Below are positions 33,057-46,091 of a DNA stretch of 64,000 bases, piece by piece. Numbering within the stretch: the stretch's first letter is position 1; each line of letters opens with the position of its first letter. The DNA lies in NCBI GenBank assembly GCA_039881045.1, contig JAYWVB010000024.1, forward strand, positions 186,001-250,000. The letters run 5' to 3'. A program made the position numbers and the translations under genes. The stretch comes from Chaetomium olivaceum. Taxonomy: Eukaryota > Ascomycota > Sordariomycetes > Sordariales > Chaetomiaceae. The notes beneath the pieces were generated by a model, which ran no database searches, was not told the DNA's origin, and saw only the letters and a list, made by a program, of their open reading frames with translations.

Positions 33057-36000
33057 ATGACTGAAGCAGCTGCTGCCAACGACACGCCTGGCAGCTTCGA
33101 TCTCGAACACGCCAGGGCTGCGCTTACCTCGTCGTCGACAACTACCCGGATCGCCCAATTGCGGGGAGTTGACGAGAAACTCTCGCAGAAGGGTAAGTGG
33201 ACACGCACTCTTAGAATTGGATCTGGGGGGGGGGGGAAGGAAGGTGCCAAGCTAATCGCAGCTGTGGTTCTATCATGATAGCTCTTGACAGGAAGACGAC
33301 CCTCGGTACCCTCAAAGTGCTCTTCTGGACACATGCCTTCTATACCGACCGACCATCCCGACAAGCAGTCCAAAAGTGTTTAGTCTCGTTGTGCCAAATA
33401 GGAGATGTCCCCTCTCGCCCCTAGTTGCTGCAGTCCGCCAGGAGGCGCAGAAACAAGGCATTGCGCCTGACAGCGCGTTTGTGCTGGTGGAGTGGTGCAG
33501 CCTGTTGACGCAGAACCTCTCGGGTACGCCGCTGTGGGAGAACTTTGGCAAGGATATCATACTGGCCACGGCGGACGGCCTGGACAAGTGCCTACAGCCT
33601 ACAGCAAAGGGAACAGTAGGCTCGTCGGCCCTCGTTATCACAAGGCGCGGCCTCCGGAAACTGGCATCGGCGGACCAAAAAGGGATTGATGCTGCTATCC
33701 AACTCCTAGCCGCCAAGGGAAGCCAACCTGCTGCCAAACATGCGCCTCTGCTGGGGGCCATTGCTGGCGTTTGCTCTCGCAAGTCAGAGGTGAAGCCCGT
33801 GGTTGAAGGGCTGAAGGGGCAGTACTTCGCCTTCTACATTCGCGAAATCGTTGGGTCACGGACACCGGTTCCCGCCCATCTCGCAAACGGTCTGGCTGAT
33901 TTCTTTTCCACCTTCGCCCTGCTCGAGGATCTCGAAAAAGAGGTGTTCCCGGCGCTGGAGAAGGGTCTGCTGAGAGCTCCCGAGGTGGTGCTGAACGACC
34001 TGATCACGCCCCTCGTGCGCTCCGTGCCTCAATTCGACCTATCCAAAGCCCTCAGCGGGCGATTCATCAAGCCGTTACTATCCAACATCAAATCATCCAA
34101 TGCCGCCATCCGCAGCGGTGCCGTGACAGCTTTTAAGGCAATGGCTTCTAGCTGTCAAGACCCCACGCTGCTGGAGCCGGTCGTAGACGAGGTTCTTGGA
34201 CCTTTAAAGTCCGGCAAGCTCGCCTCCGCCGACCACAGGGTTCTTCACTCGGAAATGCTAGTTTCCCTTCCGGCGTCGAAAGGTATCGCAACCAAGATTG
34301 CTTCTGGTCTTCCTGCGCTAGTCGGCAAGGAGGCGAACGAGGCCGCCTTGAGTGCCGAGACTCTGGCTCTGAACGCCAGTGCCACCACTCTCCTTCGCGA
34401 TTCAGAGGTCCCAAAGCCCCTACTGGATGCATACGCAAAAGGTCTAGCGGATAAGAAGGCACCAGTACGACGGATCTGGATACTTCGGACCGGAGATCTG
34501 CTACGGACGTTTAGTAAGGATGCCCAAGGGGACCTACCCAAGGGGGCTGCGGCCTTTGCTGAAGCCACCGTGCCGCCCCTCCTCACCGCATTCAATGAGG
34601 TCACCGCAAACCCGGTGACCGCGGCACAAAGCGGACTTGTCGCTGGAGCCCTAGTAGTATGTGGCCTCGGAACCCTTCTTAACCGCCTCAAGAGCGCCAG
34701 CGTACAGTCACTGGTGAAGAAAGCATCCATACAAAAGAACAGCTTGGCAGTAGAACCGAAACCTTCGTTCCTGCTTAATCAACGGATATACAGCAAATTC
34801 ACTGCCGAAGACGACCTCAAGTGGCTCTGTCGTGCTCTCTCCGAGATAGTGCCGGCCCTCAGCTCAAGTTCTGATGCAGTCAAGGTTGCGTGGGCTCAGG
34901 CCTACATCTATCTCATCTGCTCAACAGTCTCTTCCCCCACTGTGCGCCGGCAGGCTACTAACGCCCTCTCTGATATCTGTGCTCGCAGTACAGGCACTGA
35001 AGGGCTCTCTGTTGCGGCAGAGATCATCAATGGCATATGGCACTGGGTGGAAGCCGCAGAGACGGGTGAGAAGGAGAGCGCCGCGGTCTTGGCCAAATCC
35101 GGGAATTCCAACCTTCATCTTGTGCTCCGGTCAATCTGCCTTGCCCCCCAAGAATTTGTGGACCGATTGGGCTCTGTTGTGGATAAGAGCCAGCTCGAAA
35201 CTCAAATGTGCTCTCTCGTCGTACTGGCCAAACCCCAGCTCATCCCCCGGGCGAGCTGGATTGAGCTTTGCTTGCGGGTTCAGCTCGACCCTGGCGAGTT
35301 AGCAAGGAAGTACGAAGAGCCCTTAATTCAGGAGATTGTCAGGCGGACCGAGTTCGGGCAAAAGGTAATACATCTCCATCTCATCCCCTTGCATCATCAA
35401 CCCATGCTAACAGGCGCAGTCTGAGGCCGCGAAAAGTGCGGCTTACAGCGCGGCCGCCGAGCTCGTGTTTGTCGCCCCTGAAACCATGACCCAGCGCATT
35501 ATTGCCCTTGTTCGAGAGGACCTTGACGCGACTCAGGTACAAACCGTCGGCCCTCTTGAGGCTGCCATCTTCCGCACCCCTGAAGGGACGGCGTTCGTGG
35601 ATGTCCTCGCGAAGAAGCAGAACGTCGTGCCGAATAAAAACGTCAAGGATTACGACACACTGAAGTGGGAAGAGGAACTCAGGGCACAATTGGCCCAGAA
35701 GAAGGGCGCTCAAAAGAAACTCACCGCGGATGAAACTGCAAAAGTCAACGCGCAGCTCAAAAAGGAAGCCGAAATCCGCGAAAATGTCCGGCAAATCGCT
35801 GCCAAGTTGTTCCGCGGATTCGGTATTGTCAAGGCTCTTGCAACTGGTCCACCGTCGGATGCCAGTCGCTGGATGGGTCCTGCTGTCGAGACGACCCTGG
35901 CGTCCATCAACGCGGGAGCGTCTCTAATCACAGCAGAAACCGGGCCGATGGCATTCATCTCTTGCGCGGACCAGGCTACTTCGCGCCTTGGCACGATTCG

Positions 36001-39000
36001 CCCATTCATCGGAGCCGCCACCTTACGCGCACACGACGCGTCCGCGCTCCCGGATACCCTCACTCAGGAGCCGTTCGAGGATGTCGTCACGAGAGTGCTC
36101 TACCGTCTCCGCTTTGCTGGTGAACAGCGGCCTTTTGACCCCGTCACCCTCATCTATATCCTGCCGCTTGTCTTGTTAGTCCTCGAGAGAGGGGGCTTTG
36201 GTGCAAATGCCGATGACCGAGATGCCCAGTTGGTTCTCGCCATCGAGGTCCTTTCCTTCCACACCAATGTTGCGGCAGATGAGGTCATTCCGCGCGGCAA
36301 AATCCTGTATGCCTTGATCTCGTCGATGGAAAAGTACAGCCAGCACTATAAGATCATCAAGGACTGCTTCTCCGACATGGTACGCTGCGTCGCTCCGAAT
36401 ATTACCGTCGAAGAAACCGGCGTCCTATCGCGGGGCACCATCGTCCCCAACGCCAGCGTGCGGACCGCAGTGCTGCAGGCAATCAGCGCCGAGGTTGACA
36501 TGAGTGAGGCCGGTGTGTCGGAAGAGATCTGGCTTGCGTGCCACGATGACATCGAGGAGAACGTGGATCTTGGCCGCGAGATCTGGGAGGAGAGCGAGTT
36601 CCAGACATCGGAGGAATTGGCGCACAAGATGCTGCCCTACCTTGAGAGCAAGGACACCCAGCTTCGGCGTGCCGCTGCCAAATCTCTGGCAGAAACGGCC
36701 AGCGAACACCCCACGGTCATGACCCCCGTCCTTGAGAAACTCCGGTCGTCATATATCGAACTAGCCAAGCCGCGCGTTCAACAGTTGGACGAGTTTGGCA
36801 TGCCGAAGAAGATGGACCTGTCGGATCCTTGGGAGGCACGACACGGAATTGCCATGGCCTTCAGACACCTTGCCCCACACCTGGAGAAGTCGCAACTTGA
36901 ACCCTTCTTTAACCTCCTCATTGAGCAAGGCCCGCTCGGAGACAAGAACGCAACGGTGCGCAGCGAGATGCTTGATGCCGCCAACACCGCCATCGAGGTC
37001 CACGGCAAGGGGATTATAGACAGGCTGATGAAGACGTTCGAGAAGACCCTGGAAGCGCCCGACAAGAACTCGGAGGCTGCGGACCGCGTCAACGAGGCCG
37101 TCATCATTATGTATGGTGCACTCGCGCGCCATCTGAAGCCTGGGGATAAGAAGATCCCCATTGTTATTGAACGGCTCCTTGCGACTCTAAGTACGCCGTC
37201 TGAGGCAGTACAATATGCCATTGCAGAATGCCTTCCGCCTCTGGTCCGGACCTGTGGCGACAAAACGCCCAAGTACTTCGATCAAGTCATCGAAACAATG
37301 CTCACATCCAAGAAATACCCTGAGCAACGTGGAGCGGCCTATGGTCTGGCAGGTCTTGTGCTTGGCAGGGGTATCAGTGTCCTCAGAGAATACCGAATCA
37401 TGATCACCCTCAGCAGCGCTCTAGAAAACAAGAAGGAGATCAACCAGCGAGAATCTGCTATGCTGGCGTACGAACTTCTATCTACCATTCTCGGCCGGCT
37501 TTTCGAGCCGTATGTGATCCAGATCGTGCCCCAGCTGCTCACAGGCTTTGGCGACGGCAACGCGAATGTTCGCGATGCTGCGCTGGCAGCAGCCAAAGCA
37601 TGCTTCGCATCGCTGAGCTCGTACGGTGTCAAGCAGATCTTACCAACACTCCTTGACGGTCTTGACGAGGACCAATGGCGTAGCAAAAAAGGCGCGTGCG
37701 ACACCCTCGGTGCCATGGCTTACCTTGACCCCCAGCAACTTGCTCAGAGCCTGCCGGAAATTATCCCGCCCCTGACGGCCGTGTTGAATGACAGTCACAA
37801 GGAGGTGCGATCCGCTGCGAACAAGAGCTTGAAGAGATTCGGCGAGGTCATCACCAATCCCGAGATCAAGAGCCTCGTCGACATCCTCCTCAAGGCGCTC
37901 AGTGACCCGACAAAGTACACCGACGAGGCTTTGGAATCGCTTATCAAGGTTCAGTTCGTGCATTACCTCGATGCCCCGTCCTTGGCCCTTGTCAGCCGCA
38001 TCCTCCAGCGTGGTCTTGGAGACCGGTCCAACACCAAGCGCAAGGCTGCCCAAGTCATCGGCAGTTTAGCGCATCTCACAGAGCGCAAGGACCTCGTTGC
38101 GCACCTGCCGGTGCTTGTGGCCGGCCTCAAAACCGCTATTGTCGATCCGGTTCCCACTACTCGTGCGACTGCCTCTCGCGCTCTCGGCTCCCTAGTGGAG
38201 AAGCTCGGCGAAGATGCGCTACCGGATCTCATCCCCGGTCTCATGCAAACTCTCAAGTCGGACACTGGTGCTGGGGACAGACTCGGTTCCGCCCAGGCGC
38301 TCAGCGAGGTCCTCGCCGGTCTGGGTACTTCGAGGTTGGAAGAGACGCTCCCTACCATCCTGCAGAATGTGGAGTCTACCAAGCCGTCCGTTCGCGAGGG
38401 CTTCATGTCGTTGTTCATTTTCTTGCCCGTCTGCTTCGGCAACAGCTTCGCCAACTACCTCGGCAAAATCATTCCGCCAATCTTGTCTGGTCTTGCCGAC
38501 GACGTTGAGACCATCCGCGAGACGGCACTTCGGGCTGGTCGGCTGCTGGTCAAGAACTTTGCTGTGCGCGCAGTTGACCTGCTTCTCCCCGAACTCGAGC
38601 GTGGTATGGCCGATGACAGCTATCGCATCCGTCTCAGCTCAGTGGAGCTGGTGGGTGACTTGCTCTTCAACCTCGCGGGCATCAAGGCCAATGACGAGGA
38701 GGACGAGGAGGACGAAGACCAGGAGGTTACCAGAGAAGCCGGTGCGTCTCTGCGCGAGGTTCTGGGAGAGGAGAAACGGAACAAGATTCTCTCCGCGCTG
38801 TACGTCTGCCGATGCGATACCGCCGGCGCCGTGCGGTCTGCTGCCGTTGGCGTTTGGAAGGCCCTGGTTCACAGCCCGCGGATGCTCAAGGAGCTGGTCC
38901 CTACACTCACCCAGCTCATTATCAGGCGTCTGGGCAGCTCCAACATGGAGCACAAGGTTATCGCCAGCAACGCCCTTGGCGAGCTCATTCGCAAGGCAGG

Positions 39001-41303
39001 CGATGGCGTCTTGGCTACGCTCCTTCCCACACTCGAAGAAGGGTTACAAACATCGCACGACGTGGATGCCAAGCAGGGCATCTGCCTGGCTCTCAAGGAG
39101 CTTATTTCATCTGCCTCACCAGAGGCCCTCGAAGACCACGAAAAGACGCTTATCTCGGTCGTGCGCACGGCTCTCACAGACTCGGACACCGATGTCCGCG
39201 AGGCAGCGGCCGAGGCGTTCGACTCGCTGCAACAAATCCTCGGCAAGCGGGCCGTGGACCAGGTCTTGCCTTTCCTCCTCAACCTGCTCCGCTCCGAAGA
39301 AAGCGCCAACAATGCACTTGCCGCCCTTCTCACCCTTCTTACCGAAACTACACGGTCCAATATCATTTTGCCGAACCTCATCCCTACCCTCATTACGCCT
39401 CCTATTTCGGCCTTCAACGCCAAGGCGTTGGCTTCGCTGTCAAAGGTCGCCGGTGCTGCTATGAACCGCCGGCTCCCCAACATCATCAACTCGCTCATGG
39501 ACAATATTGTCAACTGCACCGAAGAGGAGCTACGACAAGACCTCGATACCTCGTTCGACACGGTCATCCTATCCATTGACGAGTATGACGGCCTCAATGT
39601 GGTCATGAACGTGCTACTACAGCTCATAAAGCATGACGATCACCGCAAGAGGGCCGCCACAGGCCATCATCTTGCCAAGTTCTTTGCGGCGTCGGATGTC
39701 GACTACTCGAGGTACAACCAGGACATCATCCGTGGCCTTCTTATTTCGTTCGATGACAGGGATATGGAGGTTGTCAAGTCGGCATGGAGCGCACTGCACG
39801 AGTTCACGAAGCGGCTCAAGAAGGAGGAGATGGAAGCCCTCGTCCAGTCCACGAGACAGACGCTGCTGCATGTTGGTGTTGCAGGCCACAACCTGCCCGG
39901 CTTCGAGCTTCCCAAGGGCATCAACGCTATCTTGCCCATCTTCCTGCAGGGTCTCATGAATGGCACAGCGGATCAGAGAGTATCGGCGGCCTTGGCCATC
40001 TCGGACATTGTCGACAGGACGAGTGAGGCCTCGCTCAAGCCATTCGTTACGCAGATTACTGGTCCGCTTATTCGTGTGGTCTCGGAGCGCTCCACCGAGG
40101 TCAAGTCAGCTATTCTCCTCACTCTCAACAACCTGCTCGAGAAGATGCCCGCAGCGCTCAAGCCCTTCTTGCCGCAGCTGCAGCGCACGTTTGCCAAGTC
40201 GCTCGCCGATACTTCGAGCGATGTCCTGCGGAGCCGGGCTGCCCGCGCGCTGGGCACGCTTATCAAGTTCACCCCGCGTGTCGACCCTCTTATTGCTGAG
40301 CTGGTGACGGGTTCCAAGACGACAGATTCTGGCGTCCGGACGGCCATGCTCAAGGCGTTGTACGAGGTCATCAGCAAGGCGGGCGCCAACATGGGCGAGA
40401 GCTCACGTACGGCCGTCTTAGGGTTGATCGACACCGAGACTGACGAACACGACATTGCGATGACCGTGACAAACTCCAAGCTGTTCGGCGCGCTTGTCAA
40501 GAACGTGTCGGCGGATGTGGCGATGGGGCTACTAAAGCACCGAGTCATGACCCGCGACTTCAGCAACTCGAGCGTCCTGGCGCTAAATGCCGTGCTCGTT
40601 GAGAGCCCGGATACCCTGTTGGACTCGCCCCTGGCAGATGACCTGCCCGAGCTGCTGTGCCAGGGGATGGAAGCCAAAAGTGTAAGCACTGCCTCTCTTG
40701 AACTCTCTGTGAGAAAAACGGATCATAACCTAACACGTCCCTCACAGCCCTTCATCGTCGACAACTTCATCGTGGCAACGGGCAAGTACCTGCTCAGCGA
40801 CGCGCCCAAGCCCTTCGAGAGCACCAAAGCCATCTTCTCGACACTCGCACAAACCATCCCTCCCGGTGGACCGACCGACTCACGCCGCCTGGCACTTGTC
40901 GTCGCGCGCACGCTCGCGCGCGCCCACCCGGACATGGTCCGCCCACACCTCGGCATGCTGGCACCCCCAGTCTTTGCCTCGGTGCGCGACGTCGTCATCC
41001 CCGTCAAGCTAGCCGCCGAGGCGGCCTTCGTGCAGCTCTTTGCCGTGGCAGACGAAGAGTCCAAGGTGTTTGACAAGTGGGTGGCCGGGGCGGGCGCCGA
41101 CCTGCAGGCCAACACCAAGCGCAGCATGCAGGACTACTTCAAGCGGTGTGGCGCTGCGGCTGGGCGCGCAGGTAAGGGAGCGGCGCGAGGCGGAGGGGGG
41201 TGCGGGCGGGCTGGGCCTGGCGAATGATGAGGTGGAGGATGAGAGGGAGATTATGGCGGTGGGGAAGGTGGATGTGGGGGCGGATGTGTTTTCGGCGGAG
41301 TAG
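33057..41303 (+). CDS. gcn1: GCN1, ribosome-bound activator of the eIF2-alpha kinase Gcn2
   Basis: Exons 33057-33192, 33282-35364, 35420-40681 and 40748-41303 give about 2678 residues of HEAT repeats, the normal size for GCN1. The N-terminus contains KVLFWTHAFYTDRPSRQAVQ and VAAVRQEAQKQGIAPDSAFV. The central eEF3-like part contains DPWEARHGIAMAFRHLAPHL, KKYPEQRGAAYGLAGLVLG and VRDAALAAAKACFASLSSYG with EDQWRSKKGACDTLGAMAYL. The Gcn2 (RWD)-binding region follows. Gcn1 sits on stalled or starved ribosomes and passes the uncharged-tRNA signal to Gcn2. Two 1-nt frame breaks occur with intact protein on both sides: one near 33408 (a base missing) and one near 41146 (an extra T in AAGCGGTGTGGCG), after which ALRLGAQVRERREAEGG and GLGLANDEVEDEREIMAVGK form the usual C-terminus ending at 41303. 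The last intron (66 nt, 40682-40747) is a multiple of three without stops, so unspliced reading would continue to 41227. Confidence 0.95.
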
Positions 41304-42059
41304 ATGCTATGTAGATATGTAGGTGGTAAAAGGGTGGTGTTGTGTTCAGGGTGTGTTTTGGAGGGAGGGGTGCTGGGGTGGTGAAAATTGATCTGTTTTT
41401 GTGCTGAGTGAGGTTCTCCTGGTTCTCACTGTTGATGTGATGAGCCCCTGAAATGCTGAGCTTGATTGAGGCTGGGCGGCCTGTTGTACCTCAAAATGCA
41501 ACCCCGCCTTGATTCGGTTCGAATGTTAAACTTCGAAACGAACGGCACATGTTGGAAATGATAACGTGAAGGTACTACCATAATGATTATGTTGGAAGCA
41601 AAGCATCGACAATGGAACGAGATGCAATCGTGTCAACTCCTGTTAATCGAGTCGGGCTCGACCTTTGACAAGGCGCACCAACAACTGAGCCCCTCAAGAT
41701 TGAGATAGACCGCATCCAATCTACACTCCTGTCTAGCAACGTGATATGCATCCAGATCAACATCATCGAAATTCTGCTCCTTTTTTCTTGCTACTTTTGT
41801 GGCCGCTGCAGTTTTCAGTCGACACAAAACAAATCGGTGCAAAAGTGAAGGCCCACTTCTTCCGATGTGACACTCAAACGCAAAGCACGTGCGAGGGCGC
41901 ATGACCTGCCTAAACCCAAATCGCGACCTCTTATCCGCCCCACCGGCGAAACCCACAAACTGTTGCTCGAGAAATTCTGACGACGAACTTCCCCTCAGCG
42001 GAAATCCCAACCCATCGACAAACTCGACTACTAACCATCTCCAGCATCAATCGGTCAAG
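41304..42059. promoter_or_regulatory. intergenic: GCN1 3' flank and eL19 promoter
   Basis: No gene seen. CACGTG at 41886-41891, about 170 nt before the eL19 ATG, is an E-box-type palindrome often found before growth-regulated genes. Its role here is only a suggestion. Confidence 0.35.
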
Positions 42060-43037
42060 ATGTGAGTATCCCAAAATCCGTTCCGTTACTTCAGCACGAA
42101 AGCAGCATTTTCCACGATGGATTTCCCGTTGTTTGCCCCAGCATCCGATGCTTGCGAAGCAACCCCGAAAAATCCATGACGACTCACCAACCCGCACCCA
42201 CGAACCTCTTCGCAATCGAATTTCGGCCCGGAATGCTGACTGTTTGCCCTGCTGTAGGGTTAACCTTACGACCCAGAAGCGGCTGGCGTCGTCCGTGCTG
42301 GGCTGCGGCCAGCGCAAGATCTGGCTCGCCCCAACGAGGTGTCCGAGATCTCCAACGCCAACTCCCGCCAGACGATCCGCAAGCTCGTCTCCGATGGCCT
42401 CATCATCAAGAAGCCCGTCACCATGCACTCGCGCTCGCGCGCGCGTGTGAGCTGAACCTCGCCCGCCGTATCGGCCGCCACCGCGGTTTCGGTAAGCGCA
42501 AGGGTACCGCCGATGCCCGTATGCCCGAGTACGTACCACCACCACCACCCACACCACCACCCCGAATCCGGATACCGAACCACCAAACATGCTATGGTTG
42601 GGGAGGGCTTGAAGGAGAACAGGGTGGCTATGCAGGGAGACAGCGTGCTGACAACGGAAACAGGCAGGTTTTGTGGATGCGCCGCCAGCGGGTCCTCCGC
42701 CGTCTGCTCGTCAAGTACCGTGCCAGCGGCAAGATCGACAAGCACCTCTACCACGAGCTGTACACACCTCGCCAAGGGTAACACCTTCAAGCACAAGCGG
42801 GCGCTCGTTGAGCACGTATGTTTTGGGACCCTCCGGGAAAGTCGACGTCTGTATGTGGTGCTGACAAATCTTGCAGAGATTCACCGTGCCAAGGCGGAGA
42901 AGGCGCGTGAGAACCAGATCAAGGAGGAGATGGACGCCAAGCGTGCGCGCACCAAGGCCGCCCGCGAGCGCAAGCTGGAGAGGCAGGCGGCGAAGAGGAA
43001 CGCGTTGTTGGGCGAGGCCGAGGAGGAATCCAAGTAG
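42060..43037 (+). CDS. rpl19: 60S ribosomal protein eL19 (L19), start codon split by intron, three frame breaks
   Basis: Exon 1 supplies only AT (42060-42061). An intron of 196 nt with GTGAGT donor ends at CTGTAG, and G (42258) completes the ATG followed by VNLTTQKRLASSVLGCGQRK. Exons 42258-42528, 42664-42815 and 42879-43037 cover the whole protein (about 190 residues): EISNANSRQTIRKLVSDGL, NLARRIGRHRGFGKRKGTAD, VLWMRRQRVLRRLLVKYRAS, KGNTFKHKRALVEH, and the long charged helix ending GEAEEESK. Compared with the near-invariant family, three small indels break the frame: one base missing near 42331 (IWL-DPNEV), two extra near 42448 (SRAR-ELNLA) and one extra near 42767 (HELY-HLAKG). As this gene is essential and normally single copy, sequence error is more likely than loss. 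If the errors are real, this is a pseudogene and another copy must exist. Confidence 0.9.
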
Positions 43038-44194
43038 ACTTCAACAGGGACCAAGTGAAATGGACAACATGGATTTCTCGGCGGCCTTGCATTCGGAGTA
43101 ATGGGTTGGGCTTCTTTCTGGGCACGCTTTCTCTCTTCACATCTCGGCTCCTGCGCGTGGCCATGGCCCTCCAGCCGTCCGCGCGCTCTCTTTATAGTGA
43201 AGCGTGGTGCGGCCACTAGACTCGAGACGTTCTGGCTTGCATGTATGGCATTGAAAACGGAATCAATGGGTTTGCCAGGTGTGGTGAATAACTGCTAATC
43301 GAGTTCTGGTCTGGTGACTATGCGGGTGAAGGTGACAGATGGCGTACATACATCTCGGGACCACAAAAGGGAGCAGGGAGCGGGGAGCGGGGAGCATCAT
43401 CCAGGGGAACAGCAAAGCAAGCTCAGAATGGACATTCTGGGATTCTATTCCGAGAGATATGTAAGAAGCTAGGGTATGGGCCAAACTGAGCTGCACGGGA
43501 AGAAGCACGGCCTTGCAATGAGGAACAATAGGAGAAGCGGCTACGTCGCCGTGCATCAACGAGTTTGGGGTCAGAAGCTTCAAATTGTCCCTCAAGAGTG
43601 GTGAGGTTGTGCCAGGACATTTCAGCATGTCCCCCAGGCTGTTTGGACCAGCGGAGGACCTTGCATCTGCCGTTTGGAAGCGTGCTCATCACCCCCAATA
43701 TAGTTGATTGCAGAAGAAAAGAGAAGAAAATCAGAATTGTGAGAAATTTTGGGGTTCAAATTGCTTGGCGGAATTGTGGGCTTGCTGGCCTGTGCGGCTT
43801 GAGCGGTGATAAGATAGGTCGATAGGACAGAAGAAGCGCCCATTAACTCCAACCGCCGGATTCTCCGGTTCTCGCATCCGTCAAGTTTACCCGCCCCACA
43901 CCGGGCTCTGGGCTTAAGCCGAGTCAACAGACAAGGGCGTCATGGCCGGCTAGAAGCCTCCAATCACATCACCTGTTTCTCTGCCCATCCTCCGGGTCTT
44001 CCCACATATCGAACAACATTGCCGGCCACGCTCGCTATCGACACCGACGGGTGAGAAGCTTTGCTTGCGATAGGCAATTGGCATAGTTGGCCTCCCTCTC
44101 AATTCGGTTCCCAATCATCATCAATCACCGAACCACCACACCAAACCAAATAACCAACTCTACCCTCACGCCTCTCCGCATCTGAGCTGCTGCC
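43038..44194. other. no gene seen
   Basis: Intergenic. Short ORFs on both strands lack support. The final ~100 nt are the likely SHMT leader. Confidence 0.4.
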
Positions 44195-46091
44195 ATGTCG
44201 GCATTCTGGCTGGTCTCTGCGTGCGGAGCACCGCCCATGCATCCGCCTCCTCTCCCTCCGGGCTGCCGCCGTGCCCTCCTCCACGACGATAGCGAGCCGT
44301 TTGCCAGCGGGCAACAGCACATCGGCCATGGCTTCGCGGGGTCGCCTCGAGGCGGTCCGTCGGGACTTTGCCCAATGGCAATGATACGCAGCAAAAGGTG
44401 GGATGCCCGAATGATTGGTATGGTGTGGTCTATGAGAGGGATGATGCTAATGCGCCCGGACAATAGCTGCTTTCTGCGCATTTGCAACAGGCCGATCCGA
44501 TTATGCACGATATCATTGAGAAGGTCAGTGTCTTTCTCAGGCCTCTTCCTGCCGGAGAGGTCCATGCTAATCGTGTTGGCGCGGGTGTAGGAGAAAATCA
44601 GGCAAAAGCAGTTCATCAACCTGATCCCGTCCGAGAACTTCACCTCGCAGGCCGTACTAGATGCGCTAGGGAGTCCCATGCAGAGTGCGTACTTCGACTC
44701 GACTGAACCGACACCGTCGGGGCCCGGCTAATTGGTGCAGATAAATACTCCGAGGGGTATCCCGGTGCGAGGTACTACGGCGGCAACGAGTTCATCGACG
44801 CTTCTGAGCGACTATGCCAGCAGCGGGCGCTCGAGGCGTTCGGCTTGGATCAGAGGGAATGGGGTGTCAACGTTCAGGGTGAGTCTCCTCTGCCCTGTTC
44901 TGCGTTAGGGAAAGGGTGGTCTGGGTGCTGACCACCATAGCTCTCTCTGGTGCTCCCGCGAACCTCTACGTCTACTCGGCCCTGATGAACACACACGACC
45001 GCCTCATGGGCCTCGATCTGCCTCACGGAGGGCATTTGTCCCACGGATACCAGACACCCACCAAGAAGATCTCGTTCATCTCCAAGTATTTCGAGACTCT
45101 CCCGTACCGCCTTGACGAGTCGACCGGCTACATCGACTACGACAAGCTCGAGGAGTCGGCCACTCTCTACCGCCCCAAGATCATTGTCGCCGGTGCTTCC
45201 GCCTACAGCCGGCTGATCGACTACGCCCGCATGCGTGACATTTGCGATAAGGTCAACGCCTACCTCCTCGTCGACATGGCCCACATCTCCGGCCTGGTCG
45301 CGGCCAAGGTCATGCCCGGCCCCTTCGCCTACGCCGACGTCGTCACCACAACAAGCCACAAGTCCCTCCGCGGCCCGCGTGGTGCCATCATCTTTTTCCG
45401 CCGCGGCGTCCGCCGCACGCACCCCAAAACGGGCGTCGAGGAGATGTACAACCTCGAGAATCCCATCAACGCCTCCGTCTTCCCCGGCCACCAAGGCGGC
45501 CCGCACAACCACACCATCGCCGCCCTCGCCGTGGCCCTCAAGCAGGCCCAGACCCCCGAGTTCCGCACCTACCAATCCCAAGTCCTCTCCAACGCCCAGG
45601 CCCTCGCGCGCCGCCTCGGCGAGCCCAAGGAGAAGGGCGGGCTCGGCTACCGCATCGTCAGCGGCGGCACGGACAACCACCTGGTGCTGGCGGACCTCAA
45701 GCCGCAGGGCGTCGACGGCGCGCGCGTCGAGCGCGTGCTGGAGCTGGTCGGCGTCGCCGCCAACAAGAACACCGTGCCCGGCGACCGGTCCGCGCTCACC
45801 CCGGGCGGTCTGCGCATGGGCACCCCGGCCATGACGACGCGCGGGTTCAGCGAGGACGACTTTGAGCGTGTGGCTGATATCGTGGACCGCGCTGTCACCA
45901 TTGCGGTTCGTGTCGACAAGGCTGCGCGCAAGGCGGCGGAGGAGAAGGGCGAGGCCAAGACGGCCGGCCGGCTGAAGACTTTCTTGGAGTATCTGGGCTC
46001 GGGGGAGACGGATACCGAGATTGTGCAGCTGAGGAGCGAGGTCGCCGATTGGGTGGGGACGTACCCCCTGCCGTGGGATGCGAAGCCGTGA
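44195..46091 (+). CDS. serine hydroxymethyltransferase, mitochondrial type
   Basis: SHMT converts serine and tetrahydrofolate to glycine and methylene-THF using PLP. Well-defined exons are 44467-44523 (LLSAHLQQADPIMHDIIEK), 44591-44684 (INLIPSENFTSQAVLDALGS), 44741-44878 (YSEGYPGARYYGGNEFIDAS) and 44941-46091. The last contains ALSGAPANLYVYSALM, the PLP lysine in TTTSHKSLRGPRG, FPGHQGGPHNHTIAALA and TPGGLRMGTPAMTTRGF. The first exon (ending 44397, NGNDTQQK) should hold a mitochondrial targeting peptide; an Arg/Ser/Ala-rich leader is readable but in shifting frames (RLLSLRAAAVPSSTTIASRL, then ASRRSVGTLPNG), with a 1-nt break near 44338 and an uncertain start (ATG 44195 is only a candidate). 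The sequence resembles the fungal mitochondrial paralogue more than the cytosolic one, notably RQKQFINLIPSENFTSQAV. Confidence 0.9.

Noticed and set aside
38214..39464. 416-codon ORF overlapping GCN1 in another forward frame
   Set aside because: It lies entirely within GCN1 coding sequence, is rich in Arg/Ser/Pro as expected for a shadow of GC-rich codons, and has no motif.
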